Assembly (NCBI GenBank): GCA_964471915.1
Contig: CAYYID010000005.1
Span: 62,001-126,000 of the forward strand
Direction of reading: 5' to 3'
DNA: 64,000 nt
From: JAIEPW01 sp964471915
Lineage (GTDB): Bacteria > Acidobacteriota > Terriglobia > Bryobacterales > Bryobacteraceae
Part shown: positions 15,659 to 23,798 of the stretch, piece after piece
Layout of the letters: each line of letters opens with the position of its first letter
Position numbering within the stretch: the stretch's first letter is position 1
Notes under the pieces: generated by a model
The model's database searches: none
Seen by the model: the letters and a program-made list of their open reading frames with translations, nothing else
Told to the model about the DNA's origin: nothing
Program-made: the position numbers and the translations under genes

Positions 15659-16470
15659 ATCTTCGCGTCGGTCTTCGCGTCGCGGTATTTCACGATCACC
15701 GGCGTGTAGACCGAGATGCCCCACGCTTTGCCCTGGCCTTGCGTTACGGCGCGGGAACCCGCAATCACCACGGCCTCCGGCGGAATCACCAGCGGCTGGT
15801 CGTCCGTCGCCGCGTACACGCGCTCGCGCACCAGGTCGTAGACCGGCGTCGAGCGGTTCAGAATCGTGCCGCTGCCGAGCACCGACCGCCGGCCGACCAC
15901 CGTGCCTTCGTACACGCCGCAATTGCCGCCCACCAGCACTTCGTCTTCGATGATCACCGGCAGCGCGCCCACCGGCTCCAGCACGCCGCCGATCTGCGCC
16001 GCCGCCGAGATGTGGCAGTTCCGGCCCACCTGCGCGCAACTCCCGATCAGCGCGTGCGAATCCACCATGGTGCCGTCGCCGACATAGGCGCCCGCGTTGA
16101 TGAACATCGGCGGCATGCAGGTGACGCCCGTGCCGACGAAGCAGCCGTCGCGGATTGAGGATCCGCCGGGAACGATCCGCACGCCGTCGCCCGGCTCGAG
16201 CTGCTTGACGGGCCACGTAGCCTTGTCGAAGTAGGGCTGGCGGGAACGGTCGAGCGAGAGATCGACGATCGCGCCCATACGAAATCCCAGCAGGATACCC
16301 TTCTTCACCCAGGCGTTGACTCGCCAGCCCGAAAGCTGCGCGGGGTCCGGCTCGGCGGAGCGGATCACGCCCGCGTTCAGCGCGGATTTGAAGCGCTGGA
16401 ACAGCGAGAAGTGCTCCTCGGTGTAGGCAGGCGGTTTCTCGTCGAAGAGTCTTTCGATCTCAGCCTGCAT
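15634..16470 (-). CDS. dapD: 2,3,4,5-tetrahydropyridine-2,6-dicarboxylate N-succinyltransferase
   Basis: The 278-residue protein has an N-terminal helical part (AEIERLFDEKP) and a left-handed beta-helix of hexapeptide repeats (GGSSIRDGCFVGTGVTCMPPMFINAGAYVG broken over residues ~115-145), with the DapD-typical VRIVPGGSSIR and INAGAYVGDGTMVDSHAL features. It transfers succinyl from succinyl-CoA to tetrahydrodipicolinate in the succinylase branch of lysine/diaminopimelate synthesis. Length is as expected (~275). It is the last gene of the lysine operon and overlaps dapA by 11 bases. Together with dapE it shows that the succinylase route is used. Confidence 0.95.
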   Translation of the reverse strand: MQAEIERLFDEKPPAYTEEHFSLFQRFKSALNAGVIRSAEPDPAQLSGWRVNAWVKKGILLGFRMGAIVDLSLDRSRQPYFDKATWPVKQLEPGDGVRIVPGGSSIRDGCFVGTGVTCMPPMFINAGAYVGDGTMVDSHALIGSCAQVGRNCHISAAAQIGGVLEPVGALPVIIEDEVLVGGNCGVYEGTVVGRRSVLGSGTILNRSTPVYDLVRERVYAATDDQPLVIPPEAVVIAGSRAVTQGQGKAWGISVYTPVIVKYRDAKTDAKIQLEDLLR

Positions 16471-17362
16471 GCGCGGTGCGGCCCTCCAGCAGTCCGGCCG
16501 CGGCGAGCACCATCTCGATGCGAGCCGCGTTGGCGGCGCTCGGCGCGCACAGCGGCAGCCGCCAGACGGCGTCGAGCAGGCCCATCTTGGCCATCGCGGC
16601 CTTGACCGGGATCGGGTTCGACTCCACGAAGTTGACCTCCATCAGCGGCAGGTACTTGTGCTGCACGCGCCGCGCGGCGGCGAAATCCCCGGCAAGCGCG
16701 TGCGCGACGAGTTCGGTCATCTGCGCGGGGATCTCGTTGGACGCCACGGAAATCAGCCCCTGCCCGCCCAGTGCGATCAACGGGATCGTGATCGCGTCGT
16801 CACCCGAAAGCACCAGGAAATCCTCGGGGACTTGATGCAGAACCATCGCCTGCTGCGCGATGTTGCCGGAGGCTTCCTTCACGCCCACGATATTGTCGAT
16901 CGCGGCAAGGCGCTTCAGCGTGGCGGGTTCCAGATTCACGCCGGTGCGTCCCTGCACACTGTAGAGAATGATGGGCAGCGGCACCGCCGCCGCAAGGGCG
17001 TGGTAGTGCTGGTACAAGCCCTCCTGGGTCGGCTTGTTGTAATAAGGCGTCACGGAGAGCAGCCCGTTGGCGCCCAGTTTCTCGATCTCGCGCGCGAGTT
17101 CGATCACCTCGTGCGTGTTGTAGCCGCCCGCTCCCGCGAGCACCGGGACCTCGCCCTTAGCCTCTTCGATCGCCAGCGCCACGACGCGCAGATGCTCCGC
17201 GCGCGTCAATGTCGGCGATTCGCCAGTAGTGCCGCAGGGAACCAGAAAGTCGATGCCGAGATCGATCTGCCGGCGCACCAGCGCGCGAAAGCACTCCTCG
17301 TCCAGCGCGCCGTCCTGCCGGAACGGCGTCACCAGCGCGGTACCGCAACCTCGAAACGTCAT
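16460..17362 (-). CDS. dapA: 4-hydroxy-tetrahydrodipicolinate synthase
   Basis: The 300-residue TIM-barrel protein condenses pyruvate with aspartate semialdehyde. PCGTTGESPTL is the carboxylate-binding loop, K162 in GVKEASG is the Schiff-base lysine (same position as in E. coli), and the proton-relay tyrosine lies in ILYSVQGRTGVN, a variant of the usual LYNVPGRTGxN. SGDDAITIPLIALGGQGLISV is also typical. It is nine bases downstream of dapB and overlaps dapD. Feedback-inhibition residues at the lysine site cannot be judged with confidence by eye. Confidence 0.95.
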   Translation of the reverse strand: MTFRGCGTALVTPFRQDGALDEECFRALVRRQIDLGIDFLVPCGTTGESPTLTRAEHLRVVALAIEEAKGEVPVLAGAGGYNTHEVIELAREIEKLGANGLLSVTPYYNKPTQEGLYQHYHALAAAVPLPIILYSVQGRTGVNLEPATLKRLAAIDNIVGVKEASGNIAQQAMVLHQVPEDFLVLSGDDAITIPLIALGGQGLISVASNEIPAQMTELVAHALAGDFAAARRVQHKYLPLMEVNFVESNPIPVKAAMAKMGLLDAVWRLPLCAPSAANAARIEMVLAAAGLLEGRTAHAG

Positions 17363-17371
17363 GCGACCTCC

Positions 17372-18040
17372 TTACTCGAACAGAATCTGGCGAAACTCGT
17401 ACACGCCCTGCTTGCCGCGGATCCACTCCGCGGCTTTCACCGCGCCGCGCGCGAAGCCCTCGCGGTTGCGCGCCGTGTGGCGCAGCGTGATCGTGTCCTC
17501 GGCCGCGTCGAAACCGATCTCGTGCGTCCCCGGTACCGCTCCCGCGCGGCTGGAGCTTTCATCGATCCGCCGCGTATAGCCCGCGGCGCGCATCGCGCCC
17601 GTAAGTTGTTTCAGCGTTCCCGACGGCGCGTCTTTCTTAGCCGAATGGTGGATCTCCCAGGCCCAGGCCTCATACCCCGGATGGTCTGCGAACAGTCCGG
17701 CGGCGGTTTCGACCAGCCGCGCGAACAGATTCACGCCGATCGAGAAGTTCGCCGACCAGACCAGCGCGCCGCGCTGCTGCTCGATCTTCGCGGTTACATC
17801 GCCCAGCGAGTCCAGCCATCCCGTGGTGCCGGACACGACGGGTACGCCCAGCTCCGCCAGCCGGACGATGTTCGCGACCGCGGCGCGCGGCTCGGTGAAC
17901 TCGATGGCCGCGTCCGCGCCCGCGGCGAGCGCCAGATCGTCGCCCGCGTCGATCCGCGCGTGGATCGCGTGTCCCGCGGCCTCCGCCGCGCGTTCCACCA
18001 TGCGCCCCATCTTGCCGTAACCGACAATCGCGATCTTCAT
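17372..18040 (-). CDS. dapB: 4-hydroxy-tetrahydrodipicolinate reductase
   Basis: The 222-residue protein starts KIAIVGYGKMGRMVE, a Rossmann dinucleotide-binding loop, and has the DapB hallmark EIHHSAKKDAPSGT with the catalytic His pair and substrate-binding Lys. It is shorter than E. coli DapB (about 270), mostly between the Rossmann loop and the TTGW (VVSGTTGW) motif, as in the compact DapB forms of several phyla. It reduces HTPA to tetrahydrodipicolinate with NAD(P)H. The ATG overlaps the lysC stop by four bases (ATGA). Confidence 0.93.
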   Translation of the reverse strand: MKIAIVGYGKMGRMVERAAEAAGHAIHARIDAGDDLALAAGADAAIEFTEPRAAVANIVRLAELGVPVVSGTTGWLDSLGDVTAKIEQQRGALVWSANFSIGVNLFARLVETAAGLFADHPGYEAWAWEIHHSAKKDAPSGTLKQLTGAMRAAGYTRRIDESSSRAGAVPGTHEIGFDAAEDTITLRHTARNREGFARGAVKAAEWIRGKQGVYEFRQILFE

Positions 18041-19377
18041 GCAAACACCGCCGGGTCCAGATCGGAGAAGAACTCATGATGCAGCAGTTCCACCGCGCGC
18101 GCCACCGCCCCGCCGGCGACCACGAAGCCAATGTTCCGCGCCGAGGCACCCTGCGAGATCATGCGGATGTTCAGCTCGCGGACCGCCTGAAACGCGCGGC
18201 CGGCGACGCCCGGCGTCGCGCCGATGGCGTCGCCCACCAGGCACACGATCGCCTGGCCGCCCTCGGCCGACACTTCGGAAAAGCCGCGCAGGTCGGCCTC
18301 GATGGCCGGCAGGCGCTCCGTGTTGTCGATGGTCAGCGAAACGCTCACCTCCGAGGTCGCCAGCATGTCCACCGCCGTTTCGTGGTGATCGAAAACTTCG
18401 AAGATCCGCCGCAGGAAACCGTGCGCCCCCAGCATCCGCGTGCTGACGACGTTCACCACCGTTACGTCGCGCTTGCAGGCGATCGACTTCACGGCGTTGC
18501 GGCTCGCCGGCGGCGCGGAGACGATCACCGTGCCTTCCACCTCCGGCCTCCGCGAGTTCAGGATCCGCACCGGGATGTCCCGCTCGATGGCGGGCAGCAC
18601 CGTAGCGGGATGCAGTACCTTCGCACCGAAATAGGCCAGCTCCGCCGCTTCGTTGAACGAGCACACGCGCACGCGGTGGCCACCGGCGAACACTCTCGGA
18701 TCCGCGGTCAGCATGCCGTCCACATCGGTCCAGATCTGGATCTCCTCCGCGCCGATCCCCGCGCCCGCGATCGCCGCTGTGTAATCGGACCCGCCGCGCC
18801 CCAAAGTCGTCGTCAAGCCGTCGGGCGTCGCGCCGATGTAGCCGCCCATCACCACGATATGGCTCGCAAGCAGCGGTGGCAGCGTCCGGGCCAGCCGCGC
18901 GTAGGTTTCCGGGAAGTCCGGAGCCGCCTGGGTGAAACGCGCGTCGGTGACGATCACCTCCCGCGCGTCCACGTGCACCGCGGACAGCCCGAGCCGCGCA
19001 AAGTGCGCCGCGACAATCCGGCTCGACAGGCGCTCGCCATAGCTCGCCAGCGCGTCCAGCACGCGCGGCGTCAGTTCGCCGAGGATCGCCAGGCCGTGCA
19101 CCAGCTCGCTGAGATCCGGGAAAAATTCCTCCACGATCTCCGGCGCGCCGGACTCCCGGGCATGAAACTCGCGCAGCGTCGTGAGCAACTCGAGCGCCCG
19201 TGCCCGGTCCCCCGCCGCCGCCGTGTGCCCGATCTCAAGCAGCCGGTTCGTCGTCTTGCCCATCGCCGACACCACCACGAGCGGACGCCGTCCGGCCCGG
19301 TCCCGGACGATGGACGCGCAGCGGGCGATCGCTTCGGCGGATTCGACGGACGTGCCGCCGAACTTCATCACGATCAA
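18037..19377 (-). CDS. lysC: Aspartate kinase (monofunctional, ACT domains)
   Basis: The start is set at TTG 19377, giving IVMKFGGTSV at the N-terminus: GGAGGG lies nine bases upstream, while the nearby GTG (19371) and ATG (19368) are too far from it. The TTG also overlaps the asd stop (TTGA). The 446-residue enzyme has the kinase part to ~residue 290 (GRGGSDYTAAIAGAG, WTDVDGMLTADPR) and two C-terminal ACT domains (TVVNVVSTRMLGAHGFLRRIFEVF; EGGQAIVCLVGDAIG...) that usually sense lysine or threonine. It phosphorylates aspartate, the first step of the pathway. Confidence 0.94.
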   Translation of the reverse strand: MIVMKFGGTSVESAEAIARCASIVRDRAGRRPLVVVSAMGKTTNRLLEIGHTAAAGDRARALELLTTLREFHARESGAPEIVEEFFPDLSELVHGLAILGELTPRVLDALASYGERLSSRIVAAHFARLGLSAVHVDAREVIVTDARFTQAAPDFPETYARLARTLPPLLASHIVVMGGYIGATPDGLTTTLGRGGSDYTAAIAGAGIGAEEIQIWTDVDGMLTADPRVFAGGHRVRVCSFNEAAELAYFGAKVLHPATVLPAIERDIPVRILNSRRPEVEGTVIVSAPPASRNAVKSIACKRDVTVVNVVSTRMLGAHGFLRRIFEVFDHHETAVDMLATSEVSVSLTIDNTERLPAIEADLRGFSEVSAEGGQAIVCLVGDAIGATPGVAGRAFQAVRELNIRMISQGASARNIGFVVAGGAVARAVELLHHEFFSDLDPAVFA

Positions 19378-20423
19378 TCGAGCATGCCCTCCGACACCAT
19401 GAGTTCCGCATTCAGCACCGCCGCGCCCGCGGCCCCGCGGATCGTGTTGTGCCCCAGCGCGACGTACTTCAATCCGAATACCGGACACTCCCGCAGCCGC
19501 CCGACGAACACCGCCATGCCGCGGTCGCGCTCCGCGTCGCGGCGTGGCTGCGGCCGGTCCGCCGCCTCCAGATACTGCACCGGCTCCGCCGGGGCGCTCG
19601 GCAGCCCGCGCTCCTGCGGCAGCCCGCGCCACGCTCGCATCGCCGCAATCGCCTCCCCCACAGACGGCGTTCGCTCCAGTTCCACCGACGTCACCACCGT
19701 ATGTCCGTCCACCACCGGGACCCGGTTGCAATGCGCGCTGACGCGCGCCCCGAGCGCCTCCAGCCGGTCGCCCACCCGGTGCCCGAGGATCTTCTGCGTC
19801 TCCTGCTGCATCTTCTCTTCCTCGCTGCCGATGTACGGGATCACGTTCGCCGTGATGTCCATCGACGCGACTCCCGGATACCCCGCGCCCGAGATCGCCT
19901 GCAGCGTCGCCGCCACCACGCGCCGGATCCCGAACGGCTGCAGGGGCGCCAGCGACATCGCCAGCACGATGGTCGAACAGTTCGGGTTCGTGACGATCGC
20001 GCCGCTCCAGCCGCGCGCCCGCTGCTGCGCGGGAACCACCTTCAGGTGATCCGCGTTCACCTCCGGGATCAGCAGCGGGACATCCGCCTCCATCCGGTGG
20101 TTGCGCGAATTCGAAACCACCCAGTGGCCGGCGCGCGCGAACTCCTGCTCGATCTCGGTCGCCACTCCCGCATCCATCGCCGAGAACACCAGTTTCGGCG
20201 CGTTGCCGGGCTTGCACTCCTCCACCACGCGCTCGCGGACCCCGTCGGGCATGCCGCCGTCCAGGCGCCAGGCCGTCGCCTCCCGGTACTTCTTCCCCGC
20301 CGAACGGTCGCTCGCGCCCAGCCACGTCAGCCGGAACCACGGGTGCTCCCGCAGAAACTTCACGAAATGCTGGCCGACCATGCCGGTCGCGCCGAGAACG
20401 CCTACTTCCATCGGTCGGATCAT
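19374..20423 (-). CDS. asd: Aspartate-semialdehyde dehydrogenase, archaeal/fungal-type
   Basis: The start is ATG 20423, whose ATGA overlaps the dapE stop; the open frame upstream of it is inside dapE. The 349-residue protein reads EVGVLGATGMVGQHFVKFL, then LGASDRSAGKKY, with catalytic C149 in VTNPNCSTI and later GHTVVTSVELE. The GAS-x-RSAGKKY insert and length (~350) match the archaeal/fungal type rather than the proteobacterial type. It reduces aspartyl phosphate to the semialdehyde with NADPH, linking LysC to DapA within the same operon. Confidence 0.94.
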   Translation of the reverse strand: MIRPMEVGVLGATGMVGQHFVKFLREHPWFRLTWLGASDRSAGKKYREATAWRLDGGMPDGVRERVVEECKPGNAPKLVFSAMDAGVATEIEQEFARAGHWVVSNSRNHRMEADVPLLIPEVNADHLKVVPAQQRARGWSGAIVTNPNCSTIVLAMSLAPLQPFGIRRVVAATLQAISGAGYPGVASMDITANVIPYIGSEEEKMQQETQKILGHRVGDRLEALGARVSAHCNRVPVVDGHTVVTSVELERTPSVGEAIAAMRAWRGLPQERGLPSAPAEPVQYLEAADRPQPRRDAERDRGMAVFVGRLRECPVFGLKYVALGHNTIRGAAGAAVLNAELMVSEGMLD

Positions 20424-21424
20424 TGCGTCAGTAACTCTTTTCCCAGGCGGTAATAGATGTCGATGGCGTCGAGCAGTTCGCGTTTCGGGATCCGCTCCTC
20501 GCTGGTGTGCGCCACATGGATGCTCCCCGGGCCCAGCAGGAACGGCTCGCCCCACGCGCCGCCGAACGCCGGAATGTCCGTGGTGTATGCCACCACGGTG
20601 GTCGCGAAGCCCGGCCGCGCGCCCAGCCGCAGCGCCGGCAGGCACAGGACCTCCTGCGCCTCCACGCCGGCGGCCGCGGCCTGCACCGCGGCGCGCGTGG
20701 ATTCGCCCGCATCCACCAGCCGGAAAAACAGTTCGGCCTTGGCCTCGTCCGGAATCACGTTCGGCGCGCGCCCCCCGGAGATCGTGCCGATGTTCAACGT
20801 GCTGCAGCCCAGCACGGGATCTTCGGGCAGCCCGATGCCGCGAATGCGCGTCAGCGCGTCGAGCAGCTTCTCGATCGCGGACTCGCCCAGCTCCGGATAT
20901 GCCGAGTGCGCCATCCGGCCCCGCGCCCGCAGTTCATACCGCAGGGCGCCCTTCGACCCGAGCGCGAGGAGATTCTCCGTCGGCTCGCCGTTGATCAAAA
21001 AACGCGATCCGCGCGGATCCCGCGCCGCCGCGTACGCCCCCGCCGAGTTCCGCTCCTCGCCCACCACGAACAGCAGCGCCACGCCGCGCATTCCGTCCGC
21101 CAGCAGGCGCTCCGCGGCGTGGATCATCGCCGCGATAATGCCCTTCGTATCGCAGGCCCCGCGGCCCCAGATGTGCGCTTCGTCCTCGCGCGAGGCGAAG
21201 AACGGCGGCACGGTGTCCATGTGCGTCGAGAAGGTCACCACCGGATCGCCAAACGTCGCCAGCACGTTGTTGCGGTGCGGCTCCACCGGCAGCACTTCGA
21301 CGCGGCCCCGGTAACGGTCGGCGAGGCCGCCCACGTGCGCGGCGAGATACTCACCGACCCGCTCCTCGCGCGGCGTGACGGACTCGATGTCGATCAAGGC
21401 TCGCGTCAGCTCGAATGGATGCAT
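20420..21424 (-). CDS. dapE: Succinyl-diaminopimelate desuccinylase (M20 family)
   Basis: The start is ATG 21424 (HPFELTRALIDIESV), the first conserved M20 residues; a longer frame upstream runs into the riboswitch platform. The 334-residue protein has the metal ligands in STHMDTVPP, GRGACDTKG and VGEERNSAGA, and the dimerisation-domain GRMAHSAYPELGESAIEKL. By sequence alone it could be ArgE or DapE; its place as first gene of the lysine-riboswitch-controlled operon with dapD makes succinyl-DAP desuccinylase much the better call. It hydrolyses N-succinyl-LL-DAP to LL-DAP. Confidence 0.88.
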   Translation of the reverse strand: MHPFELTRALIDIESVTPREERVGEYLAAHVGGLADRYRGRVEVLPVEPHRNNVLATFGDPVVTFSTHMDTVPPFFASREDEAHIWGRGACDTKGIIAAMIHAAERLLADGMRGVALLFVVGEERNSAGAYAAARDPRGSRFLINGEPTENLLALGSKGALRYELRARGRMAHSAYPELGESAIEKLLDALTRIRGIGLPEDPVLGCSTLNIGTISGGRAPNVIPDEAKAELFFRLVDAGESTRAAVQAAAAGVEAQEVLCLPALRLGARPGFATTVVAYTTDIPAFGGAWGEPFLLGPGSIHVAHTSEERIPKRELLDAIDIYYRLGKELLTQ

Positions 21425-21450
21425 CGCACAACCAATCCCGGGGGAGCTGG

Positions 21451-21495
21451 AAAAAGGACACCGGTTCCGCACCGCCAGGACGGCCGTGCCGGACC
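21451..21495 (-). terminator. Expression-platform hairpin and U-tract of the lysine riboswitch
   Basis: On the minus strand, between the aptamer and dapE, a GC-rich segment can fold (outer CCGG/CCGG and inner CAC-G-GCC / GGC-G-GTG pairs) and is followed by TTTTT at 21455-21451, as in an intrinsic terminator. Part of it (CCGGTTCCGC at plus 21461-21470) is complementary over 9 bases to the aptamer's P5 arm (GCGGAACCG, 21520-21528), which allows an alternative pairing. The exact switching fold was not computed. Confidence 0.45.
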
Positions 21496-21496
21496 C

Positions 21497-21682
21497 GATA
21501 GCCCTCCATTCGTTCCACCGCGGAACCGAATGACAGTGCGCCGGTCTTCTCCGGTCGCCCCAACCGCGCGGCTCACGAGCAAGCTGCCGGCCTCGGCGGA
21601 GGATACTACTCGTCTCTTTCCCCGGGCCGTCCGCGCTCGCCGGAACTGCCGGCCGGGTACTTCTGACCTCCGCGCCTCTATC
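21497..21682 (-). promoter_or_regulatory. Lysine riboswitch (L-box) aptamer
   Basis: Read on the minus strand, the 186-base segment has the conserved order of the lysine riboswitch: GATAG (P1 5') then AGAGGCGCG, AGAAGTA, GGGGAAAGAG, CCGCCGAGG, TTGGGG, ACTGTCATTC, a P5 hairpin, GGAGGG and CTATC (P1 3'). P1 can extend to CUGAUAG/CUAUCGG with one G-U pair. The size is right for the class. It lies 73 bases upstream of dapE, so lysine binding should reduce expression of the whole dapE-asd-lysC-dapB-dapA-dapD operon. Confidence 0.88.
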
Positions 21683-21693
21683 AGAGTTTTCTC

Positions 21694-21702
21694 AGAATAG
21701 CA
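21694..21702 (-). promoter_or_regulatory. Candidate extended -10 promoter of the lysine operon
   Basis: On the minus strand TGCTATTCT resembles an extended -10 element (TGn-TATAAT with two mismatches). Transcription would begin near 21687, a few bases before the riboswitch P1 stem, which is the expected geometry. No good -35 box is seen. The rest of the gap up to 21782 shows nothing else I can name. Confidence 0.35.
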
Positions 21703-21782
21703 CGGGAACTCGGGCCGCTCGCTCCGGCAGAGTCGGGCGGACTGGCTCCCGTAGCTCGCGTGCTACCGTGAGGTCTGATCCC

Positions 21783-23762
21783 GTGAAACCCGGCGAACGC
21801 TTATCGATTCTGGCCGCGAGTGTCCTGTTGGTTTGGCTGAATGTCTACCTGTGCCGGGAGGCTTTCCTCCTGGACGATTTCGGGCAGATGCAGTCCATGC
21901 ACGGTTTCTGGACGGGCCTCGCTCGCCTGGCGTCGTTCGACTGGACGCCCCAGTGGTGGCGCTATTCGTACAACGGGATGCCGTTCGAGTACGCCTATTC
22001 ACCTGGCGTACCCGCGTTGATCCGGGCGACAGCGGACGTCACCGGCTGGTCCTTCAGCCGCTCTTTCGGAGCCGTCGCCGGTTTCGTGTTCTGCCTGGGC
22101 CCCCTGGCGCTTTACTGGCTTGGCGCGGAGATCACCCGCCGCCCCTGGTGGAGTTTCGTCGCTGCTCTTGGCTATTCGCTCCTGACCCCTTCGCACCTGT
22201 TCGCGCCGGACCAGGACCGGACCTGGTATTCGCTTGGGGATACGCGCCGGATCCTGCTGATTTTCGCCTGGGACGAAGTCCCGCATCAACTGGCGCTGGC
22301 GATCCTCCTGCTCGCGACGCTTTGTCTGATCCGGGGGCTGAGCGGAAACCGCCTGTATTTCTGGGTGGCGGGGCTGTTCCTGAGCCTCGCCATGTTCACC
22401 AGCCCGTTCGGCGGCACGGTGGGAGCGATGTTACTCGCTCTGGTGTGGTTGAGTTGGCCGGACGGCGGCCGGCTCCGCAGTTTGGCGTGGCTAGCCGGAT
22501 GCGGCGTTTCTGCGTACCTGGTGGTTTCGCCATTCTCGCCGCCGTCGCTGATTCGCGTGATTCGCCGCAACGCGAACCTCTCGTCCGCTTCGGAGTGGAC
22601 GGCCACCTCGGCCGCGACGCTGGTTCTGGTTGCCGCGGCCGTGCTGGCCTTGGCGTTCCTCGCGCGGCGCTGGTCCTGGCATTTGCGCTTCTTGATGTTG
22701 GCGAGCTTCGTGTTCGCCGCGATCCCATTTCTGGGGCGCTGGGATCTTCATTTCGTGCCGCAAAGCCTGCGGTATAAGATCGAGCTGGATGCGATGCTGG
22801 TCCTGTTGGTGACCTTCGCCATCGCCCACCGGCTGGAGCGCACTCCGAAACGCTGGCGCGTGGCGGCCGCGCTGCTGCTCGTCATCCCCGTCGTTTCTCA
22901 GGTCAAGACGCACCGCCGGTATGCGAAGAAGATCCTTGTCCCTTCCGATCACCGCCAGACGATCGAGTTCCGCGTTGCCTCATGGCTTGCCACGAATGCG
23001 CCTGACCAGCGGGTGATGGCGCCGGGCAGCACGGGACAATGGATGAACGCCTTCACCGCCCAGGAGCAGTTCCTGGGCGGATCGTTCCCCACCACGCCTT
23101 CCGTAGTCATGCAGGCCGCGCATTGGGGCATCCCGCACCTGAAACCGCGAACCGGGCTGCCCGAGGCGGCCAAAGTCTGGCTACAGGCCTACGGCGTGGA
23201 CGCCCTGGTGGTGCCGGGCCCCCGGAGTCCCGAGTACTGGCGGCCCTTCGAGGATCCTGCGCAGTTCGCGGAGCTGTTTCCGTTGCTGTGGCGGGAGGAC
23301 GACACCTCCATCTATTCGGTGCCGCGCGCGCACCGCTCGCTAGCCGCCGCGGTCGCCGAGGAGCATCTCGTTCGCAAGCCTCCGGGGAACTTCTTCGACC
23401 TGGGCGAGATCGGTGCTTACGCGAAAGCCTTGGACGAGCCCGAGGCGGGTCTCGCCTGGACCTGGGTGGATCGCAACACAGCCCTGGTGCGGGGCATCGT
23501 TCCGCGCGGCCACGTGGTCTCCACGCACATCACCTATCACCCGGGCTGGAACGCTACGGTCAGCGGCGCACCGCGGCCGACAGCGGGCGACGGCCTCGCG
23601 CAATTGACGGTTCGCCCCGATTGCGACGGGCCGTGCGAGATACGGCTGGAATACGATGGCGGCGTGGAGGCGAAGGTGACCCGCGCCGCAAGCGGAATCA
23701 CGCTGGCCGCTGCGATGGCCGCCGCCGTCTGGCTGGCCCGTCGGCGCCGCGTCGCTGCGTAG
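21783..23762 (+). CDS. Large polytopic membrane protein, GT-C-like, unknown function
   Basis: GTG 21783 is chosen because GAGG lies nine bases upstream. The 659-residue protein has about ten to eleven membrane segments (residues ~10-375), a soluble domain of ~250 residues and a final membrane helix followed by RRRR. The loop after the first helix contains FLLDDFGQM, an acidic motif like that of GT-C glycosyltransferases and similar to FLLDD in the TMTC-like protein. The soluble part is rich in beta strands (HVVSTHITYHPGWNATVSG resembles the periplasmic domain of YfhO-type proteins). A role in glycosylation or polysaccharide export is plausible but unproven. Confidence 0.6.
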   Translation: MKPGERLSILAASVLLVWLNVYLCREAFLLDDFGQMQSMHGFWTGLARLASFDWTPQWWRYSYNGMPFEYAYSPGVPALIRATADVTGWSFSRSFGAVAGFVFCLGPLALYWLGAEITRRPWWSFVAALGYSLLTPSHLFAPDQDRTWYSLGDTRRILLIFAWDEVPHQLALAILLLATLCLIRGLSGNRLYFWVAGLFLSLAMFTSPFGGTVGAMLLALVWLSWPDGGRLRSLAWLAGCGVSAYLVVSPFSPPSLIRVIRRNANLSSASEWTATSAATLVLVAAAVLALAFLARRWSWHLRFLMLASFVFAAIPFLGRWDLHFVPQSLRYKIELDAMLVLLVTFAIAHRLERTPKRWRVAAALLLVIPVVSQVKTHRRYAKKILVPSDHRQTIEFRVASWLATNAPDQRVMAPGSTGQWMNAFTAQEQFLGGSFPTTPSVVMQAAHWGIPHLKPRTGLPEAAKVWLQAYGVDALVVPGPRSPEYWRPFEDPAQFAELFPLLWREDDTSIYSVPRAHRSLAAAVAEEHLVRKPPGNFFDLGEIGAYAKALDEPEAGLAWTWVDRNTALVRGIVPRGHVVSTHITYHPGWNATVSGAPRPTAGDGLAQLTVRPDCDGPCEIRLEYDGGVEAKVTRAASGITLAAAMAAAVWLARRRRVAA

Positions 23763-23798
23763 AGACGCGGTTGTCGGGTACTCTCAACAGAGGCCGAG

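Noticed and set aside
19378..20340. N-terminal extension of the aspartate kinase frame far into asd
   Set aside because: The extension is composed of low-complexity Gly/Arg-rich residues opposite asd in another frame; the kinase begins at the KFGGTSV motif with a proper ribosome site at 19377.
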